Below, one piece after another: positions 35,052-46,700 of a stretch of DNA of 64,000 nucleotides. The position numbers and the translations under genes are program-made. Position 1 is the first letter of the stretch, and every line of letters starts with the position of its first letter. Origin of the DNA: Gymnopilus junonius (lineage: Eukaryota; Basidiomycota; Agaricomycetes; Agaricales; Galerinaceae); the NCBI GenBank assembly GCA_015501075.1, contig JADNYJ010000086.1:62001-126000 (forward strand), read 5' to 3'. The notes below the pieces were generated by a model. It worked only from the letters and a program-made list of their open reading frames with translations. It was not told the origin of the DNA and did not search any database.

Positions 35052-36030
35052 ATGCGTATGCCGGTACTCAAAAGTTTGTTTCTAGTGTCAATTACTCTAT
35101 CTCTTTTTATTGATGGTTTATAGTCGTAGCTGTCGGCGACAGTGGGGTCGGCAAGGCATGCCCTCATTCTATGATGGATACAAGTAATTAATCCCTTCCA
35201 ATATTCAGACCTGCCTGTATATATCCTATACGACGCGTTCATTCCCGGTACGTTGTGCTGCTTGCATCAATCCAGGCTTGACTGACTTAAACTGTTTGGA
35301 AAAAAGACTGCCTATATCCCAACAGGTATTGTTCTTAGGCCGACAATTCTCGATCCGATCATAACCCATTGGTGATAACAACCTTCCAGTATTCGATGGG
35401 TATGTAGCCGAACATGAAGTCAATGGAGTTACGATGCCCGTTGGATTATGGGACACAATAGGATCAGACGATTATGGCATAACTCGCATTCGTCCGTTGA
35501 ACTATATCCAAGCCGATGTGTTTCTCCTCTGCTTCTCTCTCGTCGACCCGAATAGCTTTGACAACGTTCTGAAGAAGGCACGTCGTACTCTCATATGCTA
35601 TATAGCTCTGAGATGACATATTTTCTTTCAGTGGGCTCCCGAGCTCCAGCACCACGCTCCACCAGACGCTCAAATTGTGCTTGTTGGCACCAAGGTTGAC
35701 TTGCGCAATGAAATACAAGCCTCAGAAAACTCCATAGGCCAGTAAGTCAAACCAACCGACTTATTCTCCATCTCATGACGAACCTACAAAGCTCTAGTCC
35801 CCGTACATGGATTGATTACCAGGAAGGTCTCTTCATGAGGCAGAATATCAACGCTGCCGCCTACTGCGAATGTTCAGCACTTACGCTGGAAGGTGTTGAT
35901 AACGTCTTTCAGCAGGCCATGAAGTGTGCAGGTAAGTGATGTAGACCATCATGACTGATGTATAATCGACCAACAACAAGTTCAACCTTCTCGCACGAAG
36001 AAAAAGAAAAGGTCGTGTATTGTAGTTTAG
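35052..36030 (+). CDS. Rho-family small GTPase paralog 4 (Rnd-like G3 motif)
   Basis: Exons are 35052-35073, 35124-35155, 35209-35247, 35307-35325, 35390-35577, 35632-35741, 35798-35931 and 35981-36030 (594 nt, 197 aa). It starts [20 protein letters not shown]. Switch I (TAYIPTVFDGY) is intact, including the effector Thr. G3 is DTIGSDDYG instead of DTAGQEDYD, followed by a two-residue insertion. G4 is GTKVDL and G5 lies in ECSALT. The polybasic tail TKKKKRS ends in the CAAX box CIVV. Ser at the Ras-G12 position and Ser at Gln61 are the substitutions found in vertebrate Rnd proteins, so constitutive GTP binding is inferred. Two introns, after 35155 and 35577, begin with GC rather than GT. It is the most Rho-like of the four apart from its G3. 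Confidence 0.82.
35307..35325 (+). other. 19-nt micro-exon encoding switch I
   Basis: ACTGCCTATATCCCAACAG sits between AAAAAG and GTATTG, and encodes TAYIPT plus the first base of Val. It has the same length and phase as the exons at 2305-2323 and 15802-15820. Confidence 0.75.
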
Positions 36031-36115
36031 GCACCATAAGAATCATTATCTCGAGAACACATGTAGAGTCGTGAACAAAACTTGGGTATCATTTGAAAGA
36101 CAATTGATATGGGAA
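36003..36115 (+). repeat. Right copy of direct repeat (Rho paralog 4 3' end)
   Basis: The stretch covers the CAAX codons and 3' flank of Rho paralog 4. It matches 34619-34745 over the CGTGTATTGTAGTTTAG block, the GGCACCAT block and the ATTATCTCGAGAACACAT block, with small indels between them. Confidence 0.7.
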
Positions 36116-36176
36116 TGGACGATCGAATGTAAAAGGGACAGGAAAGGAAGTGGATGGCGACAGTAGTGTAGAGTAC

Positions 36177-36768
36177 TTAACGAGAGGACACCCTTTTTTT
36201 AAGTGCCCGAAACTTTTTTGGAATGGGCCCACGATAGCCTCCCTTGTAAACTTCTTCCAGGTCGTCTGCGAAGCTCCTATAGAGTGCACATAGTCGACGT
36301 CAGTTCTTCCTACTGCAAAGCAATTTATAGATGAACGACAAATGCTCACTCTTCTTTCCCTCCCCTGATATGCTTGGCTTGCTTGTCGCACTTTTCGGCG
36401 TGTTTGTAGAAGAAACCATCATAGAACCTGCGGCGGTGGTCGGTGGATATGTACGTCCAGCATGTAGTGTGGACGACTCCATATGGGGTGAAGAAAGCAA
36501 CTCTTTTGTTTCGAGATAAGTCATTGATACGCTCATCCTCGCCCCGGTTTTTGCGACCCTTGGGCCGTGGTATCTTGTGTGCAATTGCAGAACTGTGGGG
36601 AAGCGATGAAGCTGAACGGACCCGGAGGTCAGGAGACTTGGTCGTTGAAGAGGAGTCGTCGTTTCGAGGTTTCTCGGTTTTGTCGATAGCGACAAGTAAA
36701 GCTTCAAAGGAGGAGCGTCTAGATGACGCGGTGGGACTTGGAGCGGACAATTTCTGGCCTTGAGACAT
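36177..36768 (-). CDS. Hypothetical basic protein
   Basis: Two exons, 36350-36768 and 36177-36276 (519 nt, 172 aa), joined by a GTGAGC..TATAG intron. I do not recognise the family. The N-terminal half is Ser/Pro-rich and probably disordered (MSQGQKLSAPSPTASSRRSS). The middle has a conserved-looking block RVAFFTPYGVVHTTCWTYIS followed by RRRFYDGFFYKHAEKCDKQ. The second exon adds DDLEEVYKGGYRGPIP and a basic end KKFRALKKRVSSR. There is no signal peptide or membrane segment. The high Lys/Arg content would suit nucleic-acid or membrane binding, but this is weak. The splice choice rests on the continuous frame it gives. Confidence 0.55.
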
Positions 36769-38989
36769 GTCAGATGCGTCAAGCAGAGGCTTCGGGGTGG
36801 ATATGTAAAGACGAATAATGATGGATGGCTCAACAGCATCGCGCGTATATGTAATTGCGTGTTTTGAGCTCAGCGAAATGACTTCACCGCCTCACAGCAG
36901 CGCGCGAGTGGGAAACCAAGGCGCCAACTCTTCTCAAATAGGCTGAGCAGCTTGTTTTGGAAGGCCTCGAGGACGCCAGCAGGCAACCACGCTCTGCGAC
37001 GATAAGTGTACTTGCTCGTCATGACCCGAGGTAAAATGACCAAAGAAAGACGACCCCATCCAAAAAGGCATCCGTCGGTCATGTCAGGAGAGCCGGATTC
37101 ATTCCTGGATTTCATATCTCTCACCTCGTTGCTTCAGATAAAAGAATGTTTTAAATATAGAGGGTCATAAGGCCCCAATTAAGCCAATTATGGCGGTCCA
37201 CGCTGTGTCCGCAGCATTACAGCCGGGCATAATTCCAAACAGATATAACTGTCGAAGCAAGGTCAGACTGTGATTCTGAAAGTGTGTACTGATAAATGAT
37301 TCCATCCAATAGGTGGAATGCTGTGGGCACCGCCAGCGTGTCGTTCTGGAAGCAATAGATACAGATTCCAGAGCATCAGGGCGTTGGAAATGTGAGTTCC
37401 TCAGTCAAGTGAATGGCATATTCCATGGCGCACACAAGACCAATGAGAGCGACACTGACCAGGCTATCCCATTATTGTCACGAGGCGATAGATGGTGGTA
37501 ATAATAGAATGATAATAGGGAAGATCGAGAGACAGATAAAAAAAGCTTCTGTGAAAGGCTACTGTGGGCAAGTGGGCGAAAGACGCGGTGCTGGACATTG
37601 AGTGTAATGTCTAGGAAATGGAGAACATAAGTCCCAGGCGGAACAAGAGAGGGATCAGCAGAGGGTGTAGATGTGAGAAAAGCAGATCGGCTCAAACGAA
37701 ATCACGATGCAAAGAGTTGGGGAATGCGACGCCGTCAAAGCTTTGAATATTTGAATTCCAAGACACGCAGGAGGCCAACAGGAAGACTTTGGAGTAGCAA
37801 GTAAGGCTCCAAGGTCGTTTAAGAAAGTGAAAACGTCCGGCACAGTTATGAAAGGACGTCGGCCACAGTCAGCGACCCCAGTTGGCGATACAAAGGAGAG
37901 AAGAGCACAACAGCCGGGCCCGACGCAAACCGGTTACCGACGCTCACACCGCTGGAGAATATTTCACACCACGTGACTAGGCGCGTCGAGAAAACGACAT
38001 ATAAATTACAAAGTAGAACTATTACATTAGAAGTTAAGATATTCAAAGCCTGCTTTTTCATCCAATTCGAAATTCGAATCTAAATGAATGTAAGGTGAAT
38101 ACATTTATTCCTAAAAGACGTTGAGACTGGTAGGGAAATAAACTCGAGGATTGACCCGCAGTGACCGCTTTGACGTGGAAATCATCTGGAAGCAATTGCT
38201 ATCTGACCCTTGGGGATGTCAATACTCTCATAGGCGCGTGCATAATTTAGTTAGCGATGTCCCTGCAATCAAAGCGGATCATTCATCAGACAAGGACTCT
38301 GCAGGAGTATACCATAAAGAATGCGACTTTTAGGATGAACATCTTATGTAAGTGAATTTCGGGCTTCAGTTCGATAATGAACATTGTGTACTGCCATCTT
38401 TCATTGTGACGCGCCCTAAGTTCTAACGCCCTCAACCTTTATCACGTGATGAGAAATATGTGAACATCCCTCGCTCGCCGTCCTCTCCGACGTCCATTCA
38501 GTCCTTTTCCTTCCCCATTGCTTAGCGTCTGTTCCTCTGAGGACGGCATTCTCTTTGTGGTTTTTCTTTCTCACTTCTCACTATCATCTACTTGAGATAT
38601 TGGGAGGCTCAGTTCAATCTTGTTAGTTCATTATCTCTTGTATTTTTTTTCTCTCTGGAGTAGTGACGTCTTACTTCTTTGCCTGCTACTCTATATAGGT
38701 CTACAAACCCATTCTCATTGTCACGCTCGCAGGACCGATACCCATGCTTCAGGAATCGGTTTTCAAGGACCAAAGCTAATAGCGTGTACCTTTCCAAGGT
38801 GCAGTTGCACGGATCTTTCATATTTGTCACCTTTTACAAAGTTCGAGTTCAGATGGTCCCCATCCTCGAGGAAGCAAGAGACGGCGTGCATGATATGATT
38901 ACCTATAAGTCTGTTGATACTCCTCACTTTTAAGTATACGAAGTTAACACGTTGATCAGACTGCTATTGTCCAACTACACCTATGTATT
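36769..38989. other. Intergenic, 2.2 kb, no confident gene
   Basis: No gene can be supported. E-box elements occur at about 37971 (CCACGTGACTAGGCGCGTCG) and at 38441 (ATCACGTGATGAGAAATATGTG). The second is the best match to the composite motif and should drive something to its right, yet only short unassigned frames (for example around 38679-38933) follow. Confidence 0.4.
38400..38462 (+). promoter_or_regulatory. Composite promoter-like motif
   Basis: TGACGCGCCC is followed about 30 bases later by TATCACGTGATGAGAAATATGTG. The E-box half shares GTGAYGAGAAATATG with the minus-strand element at 3264-3303. Confidence 0.4.
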
Positions 38990-40212
38990 CTAGGTCCACT
39001 TTTGGAACACAGCAATATCATCCAGATACGAGGCATGCGAGAAGGACACCCCATTCTTGAAAAACAGAGTATCATCTCCGGTAGCCGTCACCTCTACCTG
39101 GCCATTCAAGTACGCAGAGGATATCTCAGTGCCGACTTGCAAGACATCCAACACATCCTCGTTATTCCAAAACACCGAGAACAAAGGCCCGTCAGTTGTA
39201 GTGGGCGGTGGGGAAAGCGTGTTCAGGGTGTAGAAGAACGATATGATATACTTCTGCCCTGCGACGGTGTTCAGCGGCGGCGTGTACGTCAGCGTCGACC
39301 CGAACGCGGGAGAGGTGGGGTCCGGAGGGTTGAAGAATAGGAAGCACGACGAGGTGCCGCTGTGCGCTGGGAAGTTGTCGACGAGGACAAAGTCATAGCT
39401 TTCCACGAACACCCGCGTCCAGAAGTCGCTTGGTTCGGCTGGGCAACCATTTTGTTGTGTCACGACGCAGGTATAGTCCTGGAACGACCCGTCTTGGACG
39501 TTGGAGATACGGCTGAATCCACGGGAGAGGGATATTTGGAGCGTTCCTTGGCCGGTGTTCGTTGCTGTTGAAGCATCGGTGAATGTGTTGTACTGATTAT
39601 CTTTGTCAGTTAAACCGGGAAATTGCAGAGGCGCTCGTCAACGTACCAAACTGCAAGTGATGGCGGACGGGGTACCGTTGACCACTGCCTGCCAGATGTT
39701 GAAGAAAATACAAGGGCCGCTCGTCTCATCAAAAGCACGTGTATTGCACTGCTGAGCACAGGCATTAACGTCGTAAGTGGACAACAACTCGAAGCCCATA
39801 TACTAAAATCGACACGAACCTCGTTAGTCATGACTCTGTACAGGAAGAAAGAACACTCACTCCATCAGCGTTGTTCGCAGCACTAATAGGTCCAAACGTC
39901 TCCTCAAATAATGCAGGTGGCGTTACAGTGTCGCGCTTGCGAAAGGTGCGAGCCGATTGTTTGTGAGGTTTGAACGACTTGATGGATGAGAATATAGTGG
40001 CAAAATCGGTCTTGCTTCCTGTCTTGTGGATCGCAGGAACCAAGCTGCCGATGGGAACACCATCTGGAGAGATGCTGGAAGCTAGAATGCGCAACAAATT
40101 GTCAACTAACGAAAATAATGGAAAGAAGGACGTTGATGAAGATTTACGAACCGGCGTTTACCAAGTATGGCAGGAGAATGAGAGGCGCGAGACAGATGGC
40201 GGAGTAAAGCAT
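38990..40212 (-). CDS. Secreted pro-protein with PAN/apple-like Cys segment and jelly-roll-like C-terminus
   Basis: Four exons: 40152-40212, 39861-40081, 39647-39799 and 38990-39592 (1,038 nt, 345 aa). The signal peptide MLYSAICLAPLILLPYLVNA is followed by a propeptide ending in RTFRKR, a Kex2-type site, before DTVTPP. The central Cys-rich block YDVNACAQQCNTRAFDETSG and CIFFNIWQ looks like a PAN/apple or WSC-like module. The C-terminal 200 residues (FWTRVFVESYDFVLV, GTSSCFLFF, GQKYIISFFYTLN, YLDDIAVFQKWT) suggest a beta-sandwich of the galactose-binding type. No enzyme motif is seen. A cell-wall or extracellular carbohydrate-binding role is inferred. A scrap of a paralog's last residues lies 2.2 kb away at 41264. 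Confidence 0.75.
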
Positions 40213-41263
40213 GACTTGTGTAGTGAGCTGAACTTCGATTTGAATGTTGAACCTTGCGTCATATTTATAGTTTTCAGGACTCGCTGTATGCCAAGAGTGT
40301 TGGGACCTGGAAGTGGGGAGAAGCGCGTCCGCACTGCATAAGCCGCACCGGGACCGACTCATCAACACACTTCAGAAGACGCTATGTCCATGTCATTGTC
40401 AAACCACTCGACCCTGGTCGGAAAGAGGTCCAGGTTGGGCGGCGCCGCTGTGAGCTGTCATTGTACATATATATTGTTCCTGGCCTGACTATTGACGAGG
40501 CTCCAATTTCAACTCTAGCTCTCCGATCCGACGTGTGCTTTAGAGCTAAATTAAGAAAGAATCACCATTTTTGCCTTCAACTCGGACATGTATATAGTCC
40601 TTTATTCACTGGCAGGCGCAGCCGTCTTCAAACCTCAATACCAGTTTCCTCGCTTCATGCACTGTGAAAGGCCCAGGAACAGGATCATATTAATTTAAAA
40701 ACAAGGAGTCTTAGGGAGATTAAAAATGAAGTCTGTGAGAACAGGATGTAATGCGCATTCAATGCGCTCGGGAGAACATCTGATTGACCTGACTTGCAGT
40801 CGCTTATACTTGACATTCCAGTCGGCAACGCACGAGGGTGAATATGACTGGCTGTGCTTGAGGTACGCCGAGATGCAGCTGCGCTGGTGACCAATGGGAG
40901 GAGGCACTGTTTACGACAACATTTGGCACTTAGGCACTGATAATGGCGTGCACGTAATACGCTCAGCACGCGTACTTGAAATAGTTATCAGACAGACGCC
41001 CAAGCTGGTCCAGACTCCAGAAGCGATTTTTATCATTGGTAACTAGTATTATGATTCCAATTGCACATCCAGAACCTGTCAATCTGAATTTCCTCCGTCA
41101 AAGTAAGGAGAACAAGTTCGGATAATTGTCTTCATCAAAATCCCAAGCAGGGATAGGGAAACAAAGAAAATGACAGGGTATGTGCTTTTATTATTTGTGA
41201 CTCGACACGTCCTAGAGGTTCAATAAAATGAACTACATAGGAGGGGCTGGCATCATTGACTGG
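40213..41263. other. Intergenic with promoter of the secreted pro-protein gene
   Basis: No gene was seen apart from the TATA box at 40261-40269. Confidence 0.4.
40261..40269 (-). promoter_or_regulatory. Probable TATA box
   Basis: TATAAATAT on the minus strand, about 49 bp upstream of the start codon at 40212 of the secreted pro-protein gene. Confidence 0.45.
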
Positions 41264-41325
41264 TCAAAACCATTTCTGGAATATGGCAATATCATCAACA
41301 TATAAGACGTGTGGCAGTACTATGG
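41264..41325 (-). pseudogene. C-terminal scrap of a secreted pro-protein paralog
   Basis: The minus strand encodes PHVLYVDDIAIFQKWF and then a stop at 41264-41266. It aligns with SHASYLDDIAVFQKWT, the last residues of the gene at 38990. Homology is lost immediately upstream, where the sequence becomes AT-rich. The scrap is too short for function. Confidence 0.6.
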
Positions 41326-42395
41326 CCACTGGGGATGCAATACCATATTTTCTTATGAAATATGGTAAAATGTATGATAAAAATAGTGATAATACATCAA
41401 CTTCATCCAAATATTTGTATAAAACATAACTAAACCCTGGAAAGTAGATAAGTATCAATAAAACCTGGTCCTCACAAGGTCCTCATTTTGCCATGTGAAG
41501 CAATAGCCCTCAGCCCCCAAGTATAGTGATTAGAGATTCAGAGGGCATGATAATATTTCAGGCCCTAATCTCATCATCATCATTGTCTTCTTGAAGGCTA
41601 AGACTTCTTCTTTCTTGAATTCTTCTTTTTTGGAACTGCCAACTTGAACTTGAATCCCACACCATGGTTTATTATTGTTATTGCTATGACTGGTAGGTGT
41701 AGAACTTGTCAGTAGCATATAACAATATCAATCTTTATAAAGTCAAAGTGGACTCTTGAGTGGTATTGTCCACTGTGACATCATATTGCACAGGTGGAGG
41801 GGATAAGTGAATTTGACTTGAAGGTTGGATTTATGATTGCAGGTGCTTGAAGGAGACAGAGACAAAGACAAAGATAACATGGTTTGGAGGGTTATTTAGA
41901 GTGATATGAAGAGAATTTGAATCCAAATTGAAGTTGGAGGTAAAGATGAAGATAGAGGTGGATCAGGATAAGTACTTAATCATGGTGAGGTTTATTACAA
42001 TAGCCAATTGGCCCATGGGGCCATACCTGATTTCAGATTAAGATACTGAGGCACAGGGTGCCAACCCATTCATAATAGGCTGTTCAAGTTTGGCAATAAT
42101 CTATTTACAATAATCACAATCCAAAAGTACTTAGTTGGACAATAAATTAAAGATAGCTTGAAGAGTTACCAAGGAAAGGAATTACTTCATCTAGTAAATA
42201 GTGCTGCCTGGACTCTCTATTCATTGAAACAAGTGAAAATTGGTTGAAAGGGGTTTTACAAGCAGTGGATGCCATATAATTTTAAACGGCACTCGACGAA
42301 TCTGCGTATGGTTGGACAGAAGCTAAGGTGACAATGGCGCTCGACTGCTCGAAAAGAGACAGGAACCATCTAAGCTAGGAAATGTTGCATGCCAA
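41326..42395. other. AT-rich spacer, no gene
   Basis: No coding signal was found. The texture is rich in GGTTTGAA/TTGAAGT-like words and differs from the flanks. It may be the remains of the paralog that left the scrap at 41264, or a degraded insertion. Confidence 0.35.
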
Positions 42396-43707
42396 CTATG
42401 AGGAAATAACTTGCCTATTCCATGCATTAACTTTCTCCTGCACACGTTTCTGCTCCGTTGCCTCCGCCTTCTCTTTTGCTTCTCGCAACATGGTCTTCAG
42501 TTCATTCTGTGGCACCATGATGTAAGGCAGAGTCATCAGCGTATCAAAGGCGTCGGGGCCGTGATGAGCGTCATAGCGCATCATACGCTCCTGTGCTTGT
42601 TTCCCTTTCTTCCTGTTGTCTTCGGCTCGTGAATAGGTGATTTTCTTGTAATCTGCATGTGGCTGGTCCATAACGCCATCGGGGTAGAAGACATCGTTCC
42701 AATTTGCGGAGACTACATCTTTTAATTCTTGCGTACCGAAATGGTGGAGTACAGCACCAGCGTATACAGCATCGAAGAGAATGGTAGGGGGCCATTCAGG
42801 AGAGTTAGATATCCTCCGGAGTGGAGACCCAGATGGGGGTGGATTGAAGCCGCCAAGCAAAGAAGGTGCACTGGGCTTGAACAGATGTGCTGTATACCTT
42901 TTCTCTTCTGGATCAGCATTATAGTCGATGTCAGTCGTAACCATTGCAAAATTGGGCGTCTAATTATCCGTGCCATCAGAATTCGATTATGCACCATGCA
43001 ATCCGCACGCACCGGTAGAAAAGCAATGTTTTGACCCAACCCACCATGAGTGAGGTTGTTCAGAAAGAGGCCATTTCGGACGCTGTCGATCTCCTGTATG
43101 ATATCGTCCCCAGTAAGGCATCGGCTACGATACTGAGTGTAGGTAGAAATGTACTGCCATCAATATGATGATGAGCGAGGATAGATATAGAGTAAGAGTG
43201 GCATACCGTGTCGCCCTTGCTATGGGCTATGAGGTGCACGGCGTTGCAAGAGTCCGCATCCATCTCTGTAAAGACGCACCGGTTCCCATCTCGCTCTGCA
43301 ACTTCCGAGCAGAACTCAGCCCTCCGAGAAGTAGCGACGCTAGAAGTGACGCGTGTGCGCGTGATGTTTGGGTCGACTGGGAATATTTTTCGTTTCTCGT
43401 CGTCATTGATGTGATAGTACAGAACGGTGGGCTCATATGGGGGGCCTGAATTGTAGTCCGCAATATCGCGAAAGTCAGGACTGAACGAGAGATCACCCTC
43501 TGCCCCAACAATGATTCCAATACTGTATCGGATCCATTTGTATGGCTTGTGCGAGAATTGCAGTCGGTCGAGGGTAGGGAGTGGGAAGGAGAGAGAATGT
43601 ACCCAATGCCAATTGTCAGGGTCAACATTGAGGTCGGTTCCAAATGCTATGGCGTGAGGGAAGGATGCGTAGACTTGGATGTCAGGGGGAGTAGGAGTGG
43701 CGGACAT
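42396..43707 (-). CDS. HNH endonuclease-family protein (HNH_2 type)
   Basis: Three exons: 43207-43707, 43013-43132 and 42396-42959 (1,185 nt, 394 aa). The hallmark is RDGNRCVFTEMDADSCNAVH followed by LIAHSKGDT, the CxxT...CxAxHLIxHSKGD signature of the HNH domain that is very common in Agaricomycetes. It is followed by IDSVRNGLFLNNLTH, the expected helix after the ligands. The N-terminal 120 residues form an unassigned beta-rich domain. The C-terminus holds a Lys/Glu-rich helix (LREAKEKAEATEQKRVQEK). The Cys/His pattern fits a metal site, so nucleic-acid cleavage is possible, but members of this fungal family have no established role. An ACGCGT-free CACGTG element lies 45 bp upstream (about 43752). 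Confidence 0.88.
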
Positions 43708-46700
43708 GATTAGCTTGTGACATCAGATATTTGAATTAAGTATCGCGTAGACACGTGATGAAACATATCCTATTTCATCACATCCTATTGGCCTCGACTT
43801 ATTGCCCTTCAGATCTTCAGAGCTTTAAAGTCGCCGCGCTCTTTGTCCTTGTGCGCCAACATTAACAAGAGGATCGACATTCATAACCCTTTGCGTTATT
43901 TAGTTCCTACCAATACACTCAAAACGCACTCTCCTTGATCGCGAATTCCTCCGATTTCAATTTGAAATTCTGACTGTGGATTTTTGGATATTAGGCTTTG
44001 GGCCTCTCAAATTCTCGAGCTCTCAAGCTTGACTTTAACGTTCGATTGGCTTGGCCAGAGGTGATTCAATGCGGGGATGTGCGGGTGGGTGGTCGGGTGG
44101 TCGTGTGGCAGGGTAGTCGTGTGGGTGGAATGATATGCGTGGGCGCGTCTTCGAGTTCTCGAGTTACCCGACTGTGAGCTTCAACCTGGAGTACCCAAGC
44201 AACTTCAAGTTCGTCCTCAAGTTCTCTTTCCCAGGACCCCAGCCCTTAGGACTTCAAATTTTAACCTCACGACTGCGAGCTTCAAGCTCAGGACTTGCAG
44301 CTCAATATCAAATCAACATCAACCCTCAACCCTCAACCTCAGGACTTCAACCTCAACTTCAACCTCATTCATAGGACTCCAAGCTTCAACCTCCAAGGCG
44401 TCAGGCTTCAGGCTTCAAAACTCAAGATGCTACGGAAACCAAGATCTCAAGGTTGGCAGGCAGACAGAAGACAGAAAGGGAAGCGTAGCTTGACGGATTG
44501 TGATAAGGACGCAGGATCCGATGCGATTCATCTTCGTCTTCTTCTGCTTCTGCTTCTGCTTCCTCTCCATCCTCATCCTCATCTCTATCCTCATCTTCGC
44601 CTTCATTTTCATCTCTATCTCCATCCTCATCTTCATCTTTGCCTTCATTTTCGACTTCGATTTCGACTTCAACATCCAAATATTCAACGTCTACCGTATA
44701 ACTAACTAACATTCATTTGCTCAACAACGATTCCAACGACCCCAACGACAGTGGCGGCAAGGTGCGACTTGCCAGCTAGCACAATGGGTCAGTGATCAGC
44801 GTACGGCAGTGATTGGCTGAGTTGGGCCTCTGGCGCAAACATTGGCATTGGGCAAAACACAGTACACGCCCGCGACGTCGACGTGACGCGACACGGCATA
44901 CCCACGACCTGGACTTGGGGCCTCGGGAATCAATGCTAAATTCCTGGCCCTTTCTTCCAGGGTTTTCTTTTCTTTTTTCTTTGTACATGCGTCTTTCCTA
45001 TTTGTCTGTTCTGTGCTGTTACTGTTCCTGCTCTGCTGTGTTCTGCTGTGTTCTGCACTGCTCCTCCACTCAACAGCCAATTATCACCAGCAGCCCTCCC
45101 GCCTCTTCCACGCTAATTCAAAGGAGGGTGGAGACATATTCGGAGCGGCGGATGGAACAACCCAGTCGGACCTTGGTCTTGGAAGTGGGATACTGTAGGA
45201 TAACCGGAGGAAGAAGATTGTTTATTGGGCGCAAGGAGCAGAGGATGTTTGTTTGAGCTCGTAACGTCCTGAAGGCGTTCAAGTTCAAGTCCAAGTCCTT
45301 GAGTTCAAGTTCATTTCGAATTCCAATTCAAGTTCAAGTTCAAGTTTAAGTTCAAGTTCCATTCCAAGTTCGAGTTCAGAACGTTCAAGCTCGATTCTCG
45401 ATTCTCAACGCTCGCGTCTCTCAAGATCTCAGGCCTGATATCTGATATGTTATCCTACTATCCTACTACATTTTTGGATTTCAGGCCTCAGGCCTTAAGC
45501 ACCACACGCACGTCCCAGGTTCCAATATTCGACCTTCAGCGCCAGTAGCCTGAACCGGCTGGTAACGCAATACAATGCATGCATATGCTGCTTTCTTTCA
45601 CCATCCCCCAGTTTAATGGAACCATTCGTACTTATTGCACTCATTCAAAGCTAAGTAGGGTGTAATGTACACTATGTGCATCATCCCTCGTCCTCATCCA
45701 TTTCATTCCTCCAGCGAATATTGCACTGCAGAAACGGAGATGGAGATACGACCTCAACCTCCAATGCTGAACGCTCAGCGCCAATAATCAATTCCATTCC
45801 CCCGTCCGGACATTTGACGAGCTGGGCCCAGACGCGGCAGTTGAGGCTGCACCTCAGATTCGGATGATGGAGGGCGTGAGCCGAGAGAGAAAGAAGGGGG
45901 GCTGGCCCTTTGTCCTCTATTCGAGTCATGCTTCCTCGGTCTACTAGGCTGGCGCTGATGCTGATGCGGGGAATGCGGGTCCTCGTCCATGGAACTCGGA
46001 GGATGAGGAGAGAGGCGGGGAGGGAAATGGAGGCAGGCCCGCTTGAGTGTTCTCAGAGGAGAGAAAATGGAAGGGCGAATGCCGATGGGAGGGTCTTTCT
46101 TAGAGTTTCCTGAGTCTGAGCTCCCCTCGTACGTGACGTGCCTCAGGCGTGTTAACGTTGCTTTGCCTCCCACCATTTTGGTACCTCACGCTGAGGTTGA
46201 GGTGTGACTGGTAGCAAGTACCCGTTCCCCAGTTCATGGTCACCGTGTACTTGGGAGGCCTGTGACTCCAGTTGGCGGCGATGCGCTCTCGTACATGTTG
46301 GCTTATACGCATATGTTGCTTCTGCCCAAGTCCACCCTTTCAGAATTCCAACGCCCAGCATGGTCCTCGACAATCGATGCACTCGGCACAGCCAGCCGTC
46401 GTCCCCAGTGAAATTTTCACCTCGGGGTCGTATTATCAAGAAGGCGCCCTATCTACTTGACCGTCGGTTGGCGGCTGTGCGCACAGCAGCTCGAGGGGTA
46501 TTCAATGCGATACCACGATTGGGAAAAGGATGGCTGGCGTGAAATATGCAGTTCTCATCAAGGTGGCAAGCTCCAGGTCACACTTGAGTTGCGGTGGGTC
46601 TTAACGAGTTCAGCCCTAGCAAGGCTTCAAGCTCTTAAACACTCGATAGCCAAAGTCTGGCGTTGGATTGCGGACACTTCCTGTCTTGTCTTTTTCCGAA

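Noticed and set aside
36870..37124. 84-codon minus-strand frame
   Set aside because: No splice partner, no family resemblance and no promoter support.
44295..44712. Frames rich in Leu/Phe or Asp/Glu on both strands
   Set aside because: Both are produced by a TCCTCATC-type repeat; no start context, introns or family match.
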